DNA from: JACKAQ01 sp965227145
GTDB lineage: Bacteria; Calditrichota; Calditrichia; RBG-13-44-9; J075
Reading direction: 5' to 3'
Assembly: GCA_965227145.1 (NCBI GenBank)
Contig: OZ245730.1
Location: 3,782,001-3,846,000, forward strand
Length of the DNA: 64,000 nucleotides
Part shown: piece by piece, positions 42,770-52,344 of the stretch
Layout: every line of letters begins with the position of its first letter
Position numbering within the stretch: position 1 is the stretch's first letter
Program-made: the position numbers and the translations under genes
Notes under the pieces: model-generated
The model's input: only the letters and a program-made list of their open reading frames with translations
What the model was told of the DNA's origin: nothing
Databases searched by the model: none

Positions 42770-44812
42770 TCAGATGCTCATCAATTCGCTTTCGGTTTCC
42801 TGCAACTCGCACAAAATGGCATCGCGATTGGCTTCGGCACCGGCAATTTTTGACTCGATTTCCGATAATTTTTGGGCGTCGCGTTCTTTGGCGTATGCCA
42901 GCCAAAAACTTTCGACCCGCCGGGTCAAATCTTCAAATTGCTGCTGCAATTCTCCGGCGCGTTGGCGCAGAAAATGGCGCGACCCGTCAAACCCGTTCAA
43001 CAAATGATCGATGCGAATCGGTTCTTCAACGCCTTCGGGATGAATGGTGGTTTCGCCGTTTTCTTCCATCCGCAGCAAATGCGGGTAATCCAACCGGATA
43101 TCGGGATGATCCGGCAGCGGCACACGGGCGAGTACCTCGATCATCGGGAACAGCGCGTGCAAATATTCAAAATGCGCAGTTACGCGAGATAGAAAATCGC
43201 GCCGGGTCGTCCGGCGACCGTTCACCCAAAACGTGATCGAATTGTCATACGCATTCATTTCCACCAATGCAGCGTTGTTGCCGTCCCGAACGATAAATCC
43301 GTTTTGCCACAGCGTGTCCGGCTGAATAAACGGATACAATCGCGCAACCACTTTTGCGACCAGATTTTTGGGCAGAAAACTGTATCGATACTGAAAAATA
43401 AGGCTGTGGGCAAAATCCCACGAGGCGTTCAGCGATTGATCAGATAACCAGTGCGGCACCATGTACACGCGATCGGTTTCGTCTTCCACATCAAAACAAA
43501 GCTCGAAACGCTTCATCAAATCGATAAAAAATGGCAGGTGCGAACGGCTGTAGCCCAACGGCTGGATCATTTGCTGAATGTCTTTCGCCTTCAGAATTCC
43601 GGGATTCGGAAACGGTGTTTTGATAGAAAGCACCCGCCCGACAGCTTCCGTTAGCCAACCGGGACGCTGCACCAACAGATGCGACAGCCGCATATCATCC
43701 TGAAATCCGGTGATCACGCCGAGATCGTTCAGCCAGCCCAACAGCGTTTCGCGGCTGAATGCATCCAGCCCTTCGCGGTCGCAAAGCTGGTCAAATTCCA
43801 TCCGTTCGATAAAATCTTTGCGGCTGATTTCCAGCCGGGTTTTTACGTTTAACCAGCCGGGCTGCCATACGGTTTGCATGTTAGGCATTTGCGGCAACAC
43901 TTTTTTCAGCGCATCGCGCAGTTCGTGAATGCCGGTGCCGTCGCTGGCAGAAATGTTGATAAATTCCTGAATTTGCGGAAATTGGCGCTGCAAATGCTGG
44001 CGATTGAGCTCTTTTACACCGCGATCTACCCGGTTCAGCAGCAAAATGACCGGCGATCGTTCGCCAAAAAACTGGATCAGCTTCAGCCAGTTTTGCAAAT
44101 CGGCGCGATTGTTTTCTTCGCCGGCATCCCAAACCAACAGATACACCGTGTTTGGCGTCATAAAAAACCGGTGCAAATTCAGCTCGGTTTCTGTCCGCCC
44201 GAAATCCCAAATGTTCAGCTGCATCCGTTTGTGCCCAACCTGAAACGGCCATCGCTGAATGTTGATTCCTTTGGTAGATTTTTCGGCGGGGTCAAAAGTC
44301 CGTTCGATCATCCGGCGAATGACGGCTGTTTTGCCGGTTCCGGGGTTGCCCAAAACCATCACTTTGGTTTCGTTGATGAAGCGTTTTTCCTGCTGCATCA
44401 ACATAAAATCGATCAAATCCGCCGGTCGCCGGGAAAAATTTTCACCGGGCATCGGCAACATCGGGTTGCCGCTCAACTCCAGAATTTCCAGTTCGGGTAG
44501 CTCAGAAAGTTCAGCCGGAAGGGTTTTTAGCTGATTTTCGGAAGCGGAAAGCCATTTCAGTTTGCGCAACTCGCCGATCTCACGGGGCAGTTCAACGAGT
44601 TCGTTATCATCCAGCCAAAGTTCCTGCAAATTGCTCAACCGGAAGATTTCCCGGGGCAGCCGTTTCAATTTATTGTGCTTTAAATTCAACCGGGTGAGGT
44701 GGGTCAACGTGCCAATTTCCGGCGGCAACTCCGTCAGTTGGCTGGCAGACAGGTTCAGCACATTATTGTGCTGCGCATGTTTGATGATGTTGAGGAGTTC
44801 TTCCCGGGTCAT
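42770..44812 (-). CDS. LRR-Roc-COR (Roco) protein with altered G motifs
   Basis: A 680-residue prokaryotic Roco protein. Five leucine-rich repeats (xLxxLPxEIGxLxxLxxL) cover about residues 17-120. The Roc GTPase domain covers about 147-310 and a COR domain about 320-600, and a C-terminal coiled coil (ARELQQQFEDLTRRVESF, then a second helix) ends the protein. G1 is intact (GNPGTGKT, 155-162). G3 reads WDFGRTE, so the Gly of DxxG is Arg206. G4 reads NRVD instead of NKxD (260-263). Roco proteins cycle between monomer and dimer with nucleotide state; the changes here may alter or abolish GTP switching. It is a single gene with no obvious partner. Confidence 0.88.
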   Translation of the reverse strand: MTREELLNIIKHAQHNNVLNLSASQLTELPPEIGTLTHLTRLNLKHNKLKRLPREIFRLSNLQELWLDDNELVELPREIGELRKLKWLSASENQLKTLPAELSELPELEILELSGNPMLPMPGENFSRRPADLIDFMLMQQEKRFINETKVMVLGNPGTGKTAVIRRMIERTFDPAEKSTKGINIQRWPFQVGHKRMQLNIWDFGRTETELNLHRFFMTPNTVYLLVWDAGEENNRADLQNWLKLIQFFGERSPVILLLNRVDRGVKELNRQHLQRQFPQIQEFINISASDGTGIHELRDALKKVLPQMPNMQTVWQPGWLNVKTRLEISRKDFIERMEFDQLCDREGLDAFSRETLLGWLNDLGVITGFQDDMRLSHLLVQRPGWLTEAVGRVLSIKTPFPNPGILKAKDIQQMIQPLGYSRSHLPFFIDLMKRFELCFDVEDETDRVYMVPHWLSDQSLNASWDFAHSLIFQYRYSFLPKNLVAKVVARLYPFIQPDTLWQNGFIVRDGNNAALVEMNAYDNSITFWVNGRRTTRRDFLSRVTAHFEYLHALFPMIEVLARVPLPDHPDIRLDYPHLLRMEENGETTIHPEGVEEPIRIDHLLNGFDGSRHFLRQRAGELQQQFEDLTRRVESFWLAYAKERDAQKLSEIESKIAGAEANRDAILCELQETESELMSI

Positions 44813-44902
44813 TTTTTGGCAATCGGTTTTGATTAAGGGGAGAAGTTAAACAATCTTAGGCGTTTATGCAACTTTTTTGCGTGGGAAAACAGCGGGGCAA
44901 AG

Positions 44903-45664
44903 TTACATAAATTTGCGCAAATCGACTTCGCCACTGCGGATTTGGCGGTTAAATTCGTGATAAAATTCGGCGGTGCCCACGTCAATCCAGGTTCCGGTAA
45001 AGGGATGAATCATGACGTTTTTGCCTTCCGCAATCGCTGTTTTGTAAAAACGGTTGATCACAGACTGGAATTCCGGTTTCAGATAGCCGCGCGCCTCCGG
45101 CGATAACACCTGATGTCCGGTAAAAATGCCGGTCAGGTCGCTTTCCGCCAACGTCACATTTTTGTCCAAAAACGTTTCCAACCGGAAATCCGGGTGATAT
45201 TTCACCAGCGTATAATCTGCCGTATTTCGCGATGGCAGCACGTTCATCGTTGCCAGTGCGCCGGTTTCGCAGTGGTATTTGTAAAATTCACCGAGATTGA
45301 TATCGCAAAGCACATCGGCGTTCACTACCAAAATTGATTCGCCATCAAAATGGCGTTCCGCGTTGGCAATGCCACCGCCGGAACCGAGGATTTCCGGTTC
45401 GTGGCTAAAAATAATTTCCAGCCCGTAACGGCTGCCGTCGCCCAAAGTGGATTGGAATTTATCGGCAAAATGGTGCAGATTGATCACCACCCGCTCAATG
45501 CCCTGATTGGCAAGTTTGATCAACACCAATTCGATAATCCGGTAGTCGCCCAAACACAGCAGCGGCTTGGGAATATCTTTGGTGAGATTCCCCATCCGTG
45601 TGCCGAAACCGGCGGCCATTATCATCGCGATGCGTAATTTGGTTTGTTTATTGCTAGTTATCAT
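44903..45664 (-). CDS. sugar-phosphate nucleotidyltransferase (MurU/ManC-like)
   Basis: A 253-residue nucleotidyltransferase with the GxGTRM signature (MAAGFGTRMGNLT), KPLLCLG, GSGGGIANAE and a metal Asp in VVNADVLCDI. It is close to MurNAc-1-P uridylyltransferase and short mannose-1-P guanylyltransferases. The product would be a nucleotide sugar for wall recycling or glycans. An internal ATG at 45625 fits the family start better than the one at 45664. Confidence 0.85.
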   Translation of the reverse strand: MITSNKQTKLRIAMIMAAGFGTRMGNLTKDIPKPLLCLGDYRIIELVLIKLANQGIERVVINLHHFADKFQSTLGDGSRYGLEIIFSHEPEILGSGGGIANAERHFDGESILVVNADVLCDINLGEFYKYHCETGALATMNVLPSRNTADYTLVKYHPDFRLETFLDKNVTLAESDLTGIFTGHQVLSPEARGYLKPEFQSVINRFYKTAIAEGKNVMIHPFTGTWIDVGTAEFYHEFNRQIRSGEVDLRKFM

Positions 45665-45789
45665 GTGTTACTTTTTCGGCAATACCAACAGAAAATAAAG
45701 GATAAATGATAAAGGATAAATTTTCCGGCAACCACCATTCGAAACGCTACTGCGGAGCTACTCAGATTGCAGATCACTTTATACCGGAA

Positions 45790-46185
45790 TCATTCTTCAA
45801 TATTCAACGCGCGCATGAAGTTGGAAATTTTGTTTTCCAATTCGTCCCATTCTTTTTCCGGTTCGGAACCGGGCACAATTCCGGCGCCGGCATACAACAG
45901 CAATTTGTTGTGGTAAACCATTCCGGAGCGAATGGCGACGGCAAATTCCGCGGCGTTTTTGCTGAACCAGCCGATCGGCCCGGCGTACCAGCCACGGTCG
46001 AACGGCTCCAGTTCACTGATTTTTGGCAGCGCCAAATCTTTGGGATATCCGCCAACGGCGGGCGTCGGGTGGAGCATGTGCAGGATTTCGCTATCGCTGA
46101 TAAACGGATGCAATGTGCCGCGAATTTTGGCGTACAAATGCTGCAATCGCGACAACTTCAGCACAAAAATTTTGTGCGGGTCCAC
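45790..46185 (-). CDS. menF: isochorismate synthase, C-terminal fragment (frameshifted)
   Basis: This 131-residue frame completes the chorismate-binding domain broken at 46.17 kb. It has LQHLYAKIRGTL, HPTPAVGGYPK, EPFDRGWYAGPIGW and YAGAGIVPGSEPEKEWDE, the usual last blocks of MenF/EntC proteins. It opens with a chance GTG 28 bases before the stop of the upstream fragment. It cannot fold alone as an enzyme, so activity needs either a sequence error here or translational frameshifting of -1. Confidence 0.8.
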   Translation of the reverse strand: MDPHKIFVLKLSRLQHLYAKIRGTLHPFISDSEILHMLHPTPAVGGYPKDLALPKISELEPFDRGWYAGPIGWFSKNAAEFAVAIRSGMVYHNKLLLYAGAGIVPGSEPEKEWDELENKISNFMRALNIEE

Positions 46186-47183
46186 GATATTTGCACATAA
46201 TCGGCAAAGGATTCGCGCAGACTGTCCACCACAAATTGGTGTTCTCGCAAATCTTTGTCGCTGTTCAGTAATTCCAGTTCCAGCCGTTCATCGACTTCGG
46301 CATTGCGGCTGCGCGGGCGGGTTCCGGCAACCGCTTCGCTCATCAAATCGCGGAATTCCCGGCGATAAAGCCGTTCCGGTGTTGCACCGATAAACGCTTG
46401 ATTTTTAAAGGTTTGGAAACAAAAATAAAATGCGGTCGGATCGACTTCCTGCAATCTGCGGAGCGTTTGCATACCGTCCAGCGGTTCGGCAAATTCGAAC
46501 TCGGATTTCCGAGCAAGCACAATTTTACCCAAATTGGTTTTCTCGAAACTGCGTAACGCGGTGGTGATATTTTTCGCCCAGCCGGTTTTGTCCGGAAAAT
46601 CTTTGCGGGAAAGCAGCTCCGGTTGCTCGTCTTCAAACGCCTGATCGTCCCATTCAATGGCATGCAATTGCCGGATAATCCGGTCGAGCTGCGTTTGGTG
46701 ATTTTCGCTGGGGTTGAACATAAAATTGCAGGCAAAATAAGTTGCTTTGCGATCGGAATATACCTCGAACAGTGGCACCACAAACCGGTACGACCCGAAT
46801 TTCAGCCAGTGTTCTTCTTTTTTGTCGCTGTGCTGAAACTGGATGCCGCCGTAATAGCGCAACCGCGGGTATTTCCGGGTGAGGTATTGCTTCAGCCGGG
46901 AAAAAATATTGCCGTAATTGCCGGTCTCCACATTTCCGGCAACTGTATCGGCTTCGCCAACGCCCGCCATTTCGAACGTGTGCTGGCGATCCCGCCAGTA
47001 TGTTTTTACGGCGTGCTGCTGTTTCAATAACCACTGTACAAGATTGATTTTATTGATTTTAACTTCAATCCGAATCAACCGTTTATCGGTAATATCTGCA
47101 TGAACTTCGATATTCTGAAAGAAACGGGTAATCTTTTTGTGCAGCAGTTCTTTTACAGAATCCTGAGTAATGATGATTTGCAT
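46158..47183 (-). CDS. menF: isochorismate synthase, N-terminal fragment (frameshifted)
   Basis: A 341-residue frame with the first two thirds of an isochorismate synthase, the enzyme that starts menaquinone or siderophore synthesis from chorismate. Visible are GKIVLARKSEFEF with the catalytic Lys, FIGATPERLYRRE and SEAVAGTRPRSR. Homology ends at about DYVQIS and the frame stops soon after. The following blocks continue in the -1 frame (45790-46185). The junction holds a 17-base perfect palindrome with a central A/T run (46161-46177). I read 45790-47183 as one broken gene. Confidence 0.82.
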   Translation of the reverse strand: MQIIITQDSVKELLHKKITRFFQNIEVHADITDKRLIRIEVKINKINLVQWLLKQQHAVKTYWRDRQHTFEMAGVGEADTVAGNVETGNYGNIFSRLKQYLTRKYPRLRYYGGIQFQHSDKKEEHWLKFGSYRFVVPLFEVYSDRKATYFACNFMFNPSENHQTQLDRIIRQLHAIEWDDQAFEDEQPELLSRKDFPDKTGWAKNITTALRSFEKTNLGKIVLARKSEFEFAEPLDGMQTLRRLQEVDPTAFYFCFQTFKNQAFIGATPERLYRREFRDLMSEAVAGTRPRSRNAEVDERLELELLNSDKDLREHQFVVDSLRESFADYVQISWTRTKFLC

Positions 47184-47277
47184 AATCCCGACTTCACCTG
47201 TCTTTGTGCATTCTTTTACAAGTTTTCTAATGTACCATTTTTTTTTACTTAGTCAACAAATATCGAAATCGGGATTG

Positions 47278-48420
47278 TTACTGAGATCCGTTATTTTGGC
47301 GCTGTTCCCGCTTCACCCGGCGGCGAACTTCGTTAAATTTGGCATGCCAAAAATTATGCTCCCGCAGTGTTTTGGAAAATTTATGACGACCGTCGCCAAT
47401 GGCAACCATGTACACAAACGGCGTATTTTCCGGGAAAATGGCGGCTAAAATGGACGCTTTTCCGGGGTTGCTGATTGGCCCGGGCGGCAGTCCGGCATAT
47501 TTATAGGTATTGTATGGCGAATCAATTTCGAGATCGCGGAATAGCAGCCGGCGCGGCGGTCCCGGCAGCACAAACTGAATGGTCGGGTCTGCCTGAAGTC
47601 GCATTCCCAATCGTAGCCGGTTGTGATACACGGATGAAATAATCACGCGCTCCGAGTCCACCAACGCTTCGCCTTCAACAATCGATGCCATCGTCAGCGC
47701 ATCGCGGAGGGTCCATTCGTATTTTTTGAGCTGCGCGATCACGCTGTCCGGCTGAAAAATGCGCAGGGTATTTTCCACCATTCGGGTAATTATTTGTTCT
47801 TCCGGGGTTTTCCACTCAAAATGATAGGTTTCCGGGAGCAAAAACCCTTCCAGATTTGGCGAATTTCCCACCAGCTTTGCGGTGAATGTGCTGTCGTAAA
47901 CCAGACCCACAAACGTCGTCGAATCGATGCCCACTTTTGCGGCTAAAATTTCCGCCATTTTGTTTGAAGTGATGCCTTCCGGCAACGTCACTTTAAATTG
48001 TTTGGGTGTTGCATTTTCGAGATAAGTCAATAATTCATAAGCGTTTAAACCGGGCGAAATTTCGAAAATTCCGGAACGGATGGAACGGTCTTTTCCGGTA
48101 ACTCGCCCGAGCGCCCGAAATACCATTTTATTCCGCAACAAATCTTCGGCAAACAGCGAATCGGTAACTTGCCGGAACGTTGCACCGGATGGCACCCGCA
48201 GCGTCACGTTTTGGTGATGCAGCCGTTCATCCACCGGACGCGATTCCAGATATATCCAGATGCCGGTGGCAGCCAATCCCAAAATGATCAGCAAAACACC
48301 GGACAAAATGATTGTTTTTAGACTAAATTTCACGCGTTTCCAGATCAAATAACCACCAAAAACCAGTTTACTGAATATCAATGTTACGCGTTTGCCGCAA
48401 AAGTTTTTATCAAATTTCAA
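47278..48420 (-). CDS. mltG: endolytic murein transglycosylase MltG
   Basis: A 380-residue inner-membrane lytic transglycosylase that cuts new glycan strands and limits their length. One membrane helix (LKTIILSGVLLIILGLAATGIWIYLE) follows a basic N-terminus. The YceG domain shows the catalytic Glu in MASIVEGEA, then LQADPTIQFVL and YNTYKYAGLPPGPISNPGKASI. A GTG at about 48333 is an alternative start that would shorten the cytoplasmic leader. Confidence 0.93.
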   Translation of the reverse strand: MKFDKNFCGKRVTLIFSKLVFGGYLIWKRVKFSLKTIILSGVLLIILGLAATGIWIYLESRPVDERLHHQNVTLRVPSGATFRQVTDSLFAEDLLRNKMVFRALGRVTGKDRSIRSGIFEISPGLNAYELLTYLENATPKQFKVTLPEGITSNKMAEILAAKVGIDSTTFVGLVYDSTFTAKLVGNSPNLEGFLLPETYHFEWKTPEEQIITRMVENTLRIFQPDSVIAQLKKYEWTLRDALTMASIVEGEALVDSERVIISSVYHNRLRLGMRLQADPTIQFVLPGPPRRLLFRDLEIDSPYNTYKYAGLPPGPISNPGKASILAAIFPENTPFVYMVAIGDGRHKFSKTLREHNFWHAKFNEVRRRVKREQRQNNGSQ

Positions 48421-48470
48421 CTGCGATACCCGCGCCGTTCGTTTTTAAATCCATTATTTGCGGGCACAAT

Positions 48471-49487
48471 TTAATGCATTTCGTTGCTCAACCGAATCAT
48501 TTCCTGCAATTTTTCTTTGGCTTTTCCGGAGTCGATCGACTCGCGGGCTTTGACAACGCCTTCGGCGATATCGTTCACAACGCCGGATACTTTGAGCGCA
48601 CCGGCAGCGTTAAAAATGGTCACATCGCGCGGTCCGCCCGGTTTGCCGTCGAGAATATCGAGCAGGATATTTTTGTTCGTTTCGGCATCGGCGCCGCGCA
48701 GCGTTTCAACCGGCCAGGCTTGCAGCCCGACATCTTCCGGCATTAAATCATATTCACTGATCTCGCCGTCGGTCATTTCCATTACATGGGTTTTTCCGCA
48801 GATGTTCAGTTCATCCAATCCGTTTTCACCGGAAACCAGCATCACCCGGAACACGCCAAATTCACGCATAACTTCTGCAATCAGGCGACTTTGCCGCGAA
48901 TCGTAAACGCCGATGAGATGGTTTTTGGTCAGTGCAGGCTTGGTCAGCGGATCGAGAATATTGATCATCGTTCGCGCGCCAATACTGCGCCGCACGCCGG
49001 CAAATTGTTTGAACGTGGGTTTGTATCGCGGCGCAAAAATGAACGCCAATCCAACTTCGCGAATATTTTTGTAAAATTCATCGGGAAACAACTCGATTTT
49101 CAATCCCAATTCCCGCAACACATCCGCGCTGCCGCACTGGCTGGAAATGGAATGATAACCGTGTTTCACCACAACCGCGCCCGCACCCGCCGCCACAAAT
49201 GCGGATGCCGTGGAAATATTGAACGTATTCAAATTATCGCCGCCCGTTCCGCTGCAATCCACCGCGTTTTCGTCGGTAATCGATAGCGGTGTCAGCCGTT
49301 CGCGATAGGCATCGACCGAGCCGGCGACTTCGTCCACCGTGCTGCCTTTCAATTGCAACGCCACCAGAAACGCAGAAACCTGCGCCTCGGTTGCCTGCCC
49401 GGATAAAATTTCGTCCATCACCTGATATGCTTCGGCACGAGAAAGGTCTTTTCCGTCCATAAATTTTGCAATTGCTTGCTTTATCAT
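48471..49487 (-). CDS. trpD: anthranilate phosphoribosyltransferase
   Basis: A 338-residue enzyme of tryptophan synthesis that joins PRPP and anthranilate. The PRPP loop CSGTGGDNLNTFNIST is intact. The anthranilate loop reads KHGYHSISSQCGSADVL, where most homologues have KHGNRxVSSKSGSAD; the swaps at Asn/Arg and Lys are unusual. ARTMINILDPLTKP and VSGENGLDEL are also typical. No other trp gene is adjacent. Confidence 0.92.
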   Translation of the reverse strand: MIKQAIAKFMDGKDLSRAEAYQVMDEILSGQATEAQVSAFLVALQLKGSTVDEVAGSVDAYRERLTPLSITDENAVDCSGTGGDNLNTFNISTASAFVAAGAGAVVVKHGYHSISSQCGSADVLRELGLKIELFPDEFYKNIREVGLAFIFAPRYKPTFKQFAGVRRSIGARTMINILDPLTKPALTKNHLIGVYDSRQSRLIAEVMREFGVFRVMLVSGENGLDELNICGKTHVMEMTDGEISEYDLMPEDVGLQAWPVETLRGADAETNKNILLDILDGKPGGPRDVTIFNAAGALKVSGVVNDIAEGVVKARESIDSGKAKEKLQEMIRLSNEMH

Positions 49488-49500
49488 TTTTTACCCTGCC

Positions 49501-50391
49501 CTATTTTAACAATTGACGAAAATAATTTTCGACAATCGGATGTGCAACCGGATGCGGCGGAACATCTGCCAGCACCGGAATAAATTCGTTGTTGAACTGC
49601 CATTCCCCGGCTTTCCGGGAGATCTCCAGATGCCCAAGATACTCACCTTCGAATCCTGTTTCCAAAAAGATTGTGCCTTTTTCGATCGTTTCGCGTTGGG
49701 TTTGATTGTGCCCGAGAATTACAGCGGCGATGCCCGGATGCTGCCCGACAAACGCAGCCGCATTTTCGAAACTGCCGTGATACAGCAAAATTTGCAACGC
49801 GGATTCGTCCAATGGCCAATCTGCGGCTTTCGCAGCCGGATCGTTCACCCGAATTTCCGGCACGCTGATAAATTCAAAAACTGCGGGATTAATTACACCG
49901 TAGATATTTATTTTTAATCGATTTACATCCGTTGTAACGATGCCGGGCAGTTGTGCGTTTTCACCGGATTTCCAATCCAGATTTCCGCTGAGGTGCGGCA
50001 AATCCAGTTGCAGCGCAGCGGTTTCGCGAAAAATAAAATCCGCAGATTCCACAAATTCCTGATCGCCAATGTTCAGCGCGTCATATTTGGCGATGGACAA
50101 CAATTGCAGCATCGTGCGATTCGCTTCCGGCAGCGGATAGCTGAGCAGCGCATCGCCGGAATCGAGCAGCAGCAAATCGGGATGTTCGCGGCGCAAACTG
50201 TCAATCAGCGTCAGCGTGCGGGTCATTCCGCCAACAATCGCGCCACCACAGTTGCAATCGCGAAGCGCGCCGTTCAGGTTGGATGTGTAAACGATGTGAA
50301 TCGCTGCGATATCCGGGTTTTGTGCGGAACAACCCGATGCAAACAACAACGCCATCGCAGCAAAATACCATTTTTTGATCAATTTTTTCAT
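49501..50391 (-). CDS. metallophosphatase-like lipoprotein (5'-nucleotidase-related)
   Basis: A 296-residue predicted lipoprotein (lipobox LFASGC). It follows the calcineurin-like 5'-nucleotidase fold: IHIVYTSNLNGALRD, LLLLDSGDALL, YDALNIGDQEF, then ILLYHGSFE and AVILGHNQTQ. In UshA-type enzymes the first metal motif is NDxHG and the later one GNHEF; here they read SNLNG and GDQEF, so several ligands differ. CNCGG after the first strand adds a Cys pair. It may be a divergent or inactive phosphatase. It lies 13 bases before trpD and after the TRAP genes on the same strand. Confidence 0.75.
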   Translation of the reverse strand: MKKLIKKWYFAAMALLFASGCSAQNPDIAAIHIVYTSNLNGALRDCNCGGAIVGGMTRTLTLIDSLRREHPDLLLLDSGDALLSYPLPEANRTMLQLLSIAKYDALNIGDQEFVESADFIFRETAALQLDLPHLSGNLDWKSGENAQLPGIVTTDVNRLKINIYGVINPAVFEFISVPEIRVNDPAAKAADWPLDESALQILLYHGSFENAAAFVGQHPGIAAVILGHNQTQRETIEKGTIFLETGFEGEYLGHLEISRKAGEWQFNNEFIPVLADVPPHPVAHPIVENYFRQLLK

Positions 50392-50472
50392 TCGGTTTTA
50401 ATGACAGTGGTTTATTCGGAAAGGGCATTTCGACGGTGCGCAATGCCCAAATATCTTAATTATTTTTTAGAA

Positions 50473-51798
50473 TTATTTCCCGCCGAGCACAACTTCCGGC
50501 AGCCAGGTTGCCAGCTCTGGAAATAAAATTACCAGCACCAGTCCGATCAATTGAATTGCGATAAACGGAATTATTCCGCGATATATATCCGATGTGCGAA
50601 CCTGCGGCGGCGCAACGCCTTTCAGATAAAACAGCGCAAATCCAAACGGCGGCGTGAGAAACGAGGTTTGTAAATTCATCGCGAACAGAATTCCCAGCCA
50701 GAGCAAATTGACATCCATTTGATTAAATATCGGCACAACAACCGGCACAATAATAAAAATGATTTCGATAAAATCGATAAAAAATCCGAGCACAAAGATG
50801 ATCACCATCATCAACGCCAGAAATTCGTGCGGCGCAAATTGGTGGTGCATAATAAAATTGGTGAGATGCACATCGCCATCCAGCCCGCGAAACACCAGCC
50901 CAAACGCTGTCGCACCAACCAAAATAATGAACACCATCGAAGTGAGAAACGTGGTTTCGCGCATCACGGCACGCAGCGTTTCCAGATTGAATCGCCCCTG
51001 AACGATCGTGAGCAAGGTTGCGCCAAACGCACCAACCGCAGCCGCTTCCGTGGGTGATGCGATGCCCGCAAATATGGAGCCCAGCACGGCGATTACCAAA
51101 AAAAACGGCAGCACAAAAGCGTTGATTATTCGTCGCGCCATCCCTTCCCGGTGAAATGCCGCACGCTCGCTGGCCGGCATTGCCGGCGCAGATTTGGGTT
51201 TAAAAATGCTGATAATCACGATCCAGAGCAGATACAAACCGACCAGCAAAAATCCGGGCAGCACCGCGCCCATAAACATATCGCCAACCGAAACGTTCAT
51301 CACACTGCCGAGCAGCACCAAAACAATACTCGGCGGAATAATTTGACCGAGCGTTCCCGATGCAGCGATCGTTCCGGTCGCCAGTTCAACACTGTATCCC
51401 CGTTTGAGCATTGTCGGCAGGCTGAGCAATCCCATCGTGACAACCGTTGCGCCAACGATGCCGGTGGAAGCCGCCAACAGCGCACCGACAACCACCACCG
51501 AAATCGCTAATCCGCCACGCAATCGCCCAAACAGCATGGCCATTGTTTCGAGCAAATCCTCCGCCAGTCCCGATTTTTCCAACATCACGCCCATATAAAC
51601 GAACAGTGGCACGGCGATCAGCACGTAATTATTCATAATTCCCCAGATTCGCAGCGGCAAAAAGCTGAACAAATCTGTGCCGAAAACCATCAAACCCATC
51701 AACACCGAAAGCCCGCCAAGCGTAAACGAAACGGGATATCCGGTGAGCAACGTCAGAAAAATTGCCAGAAACAGAATCAGCGGCAGCAGTTCGACCAT
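50473..51798 (-). CDS. dctM: TRAP transporter large permease (DctM family)
   Basis: A 441-residue polytopic permease with about 12 membrane helices. Typical features are FTLGGLSVLMGLM, AVPLFVYMGVMLEKSGLAEDLL, STGIVGATVVTMGLLSLPTML and GTLGQIIPPSIVLVLLG. TRAP systems import carboxylates or related solutes with a sodium gradient. The ATG at 51798 overlaps the stop of the small subunit by one base (TAATG); the frame is open 14 codons further but that part overlaps dctQ. No periplasmic binding protein gene lies next to the pair. Confidence 0.93.
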   Translation of the reverse strand: MVELLPLILFLAIFLTLLTGYPVSFTLGGLSVLMGLMVFGTDLFSFLPLRIWGIMNNYVLIAVPLFVYMGVMLEKSGLAEDLLETMAMLFGRLRGGLAISVVVVGALLAASTGIVGATVVTMGLLSLPTMLKRGYSVELATGTIAASGTLGQIIPPSIVLVLLGSVMNVSVGDMFMGAVLPGFLLVGLYLLWIVIISIFKPKSAPAMPASERAAFHREGMARRIINAFVLPFFLVIAVLGSIFAGIASPTEAAAVGAFGATLLTIVQGRFNLETLRAVMRETTFLTSMVFIILVGATAFGLVFRGLDGDVHLTNFIMHHQFAPHEFLALMMVIIFVLGFFIDFIEIIFIIVPVVVPIFNQMDVNLLWLGILFAMNLQTSFLTPPFGFALFYLKGVAPPQVRTSDIYRGIIPFIAIQLIGLVLVILFPELATWLPEVVLGGK

Positions 51799-52316
51799 TA
51801 TTGCTCCCCGGATTTCTGTGCGCCGGAAATTTCCAGCCACGATTTTGCGGCTTCAGAAATAGCTTGTAAACTGAGCAAAAACATTGAGATGGGAATCATC
51901 GACTTCAACACATATCGCGCCGGAAGTCCGCCGGGATCGGGCGAGGTTTCACCAACAGCAAAAGAATTTTGCACAAAATCGATCGATGAATAAATGGTAA
52001 TAATTGCAAAAGGAAGGAGTAGCACAAAGCTGCCGATCAGGTTTACCCAGGCTTTCGTTTTTGGTGAAAAACGGGTGTACAGTACATCAACCCGAACGTG
52101 GCGATCATGTTTCAGCGTAAACGGCGCAGCCAGCAAAAAAACAATCGCGAACAAATGCCACTGCATTTCCTGCACCGCAACGATGCTGTTTTTCAAAAAA
52201 TAGCGGGTGAACACATCGTAACAAACCACCACAACCAGCACAGTAGCCAGCCAGCTGACCGCGCGACCGAGGCGCTCGCTCATGGCATCGACAATTTGAA
52301 TGTAAGTGTGCAGCAT
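51798..52316 (-). CDS. dctQ: TRAP transporter small permease (DctQ family)
   Basis: A 172-residue protein with four membrane helices. The blocks RYFLKNSIVAVQEMQWHLFAIVFLLAAPFTLKHDRHVRVDVL and SFVLLLPFAIITIYSSIDF are typical of DctQ. It pairs with DctM to form the membrane part of a TRAP importer. A perfect 13-bp inverted repeat stands 29 bases upstream of the ATG. Confidence 0.92.
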   Translation of the reverse strand: MLHTYIQIVDAMSERLGRAVSWLATVLVVVVCYDVFTRYFLKNSIVAVQEMQWHLFAIVFLLAAPFTLKHDRHVRVDVLYTRFSPKTKAWVNLIGSFVLLLPFAIITIYSSIDFVQNSFAVGETSPDPGGLPARYVLKSMIPISMFLLSLQAISEAAKSWLEISGAQKSGEQ

Positions 52317-52344
52317 CGTGAACCATCCGGAAGCGTTTATAATA

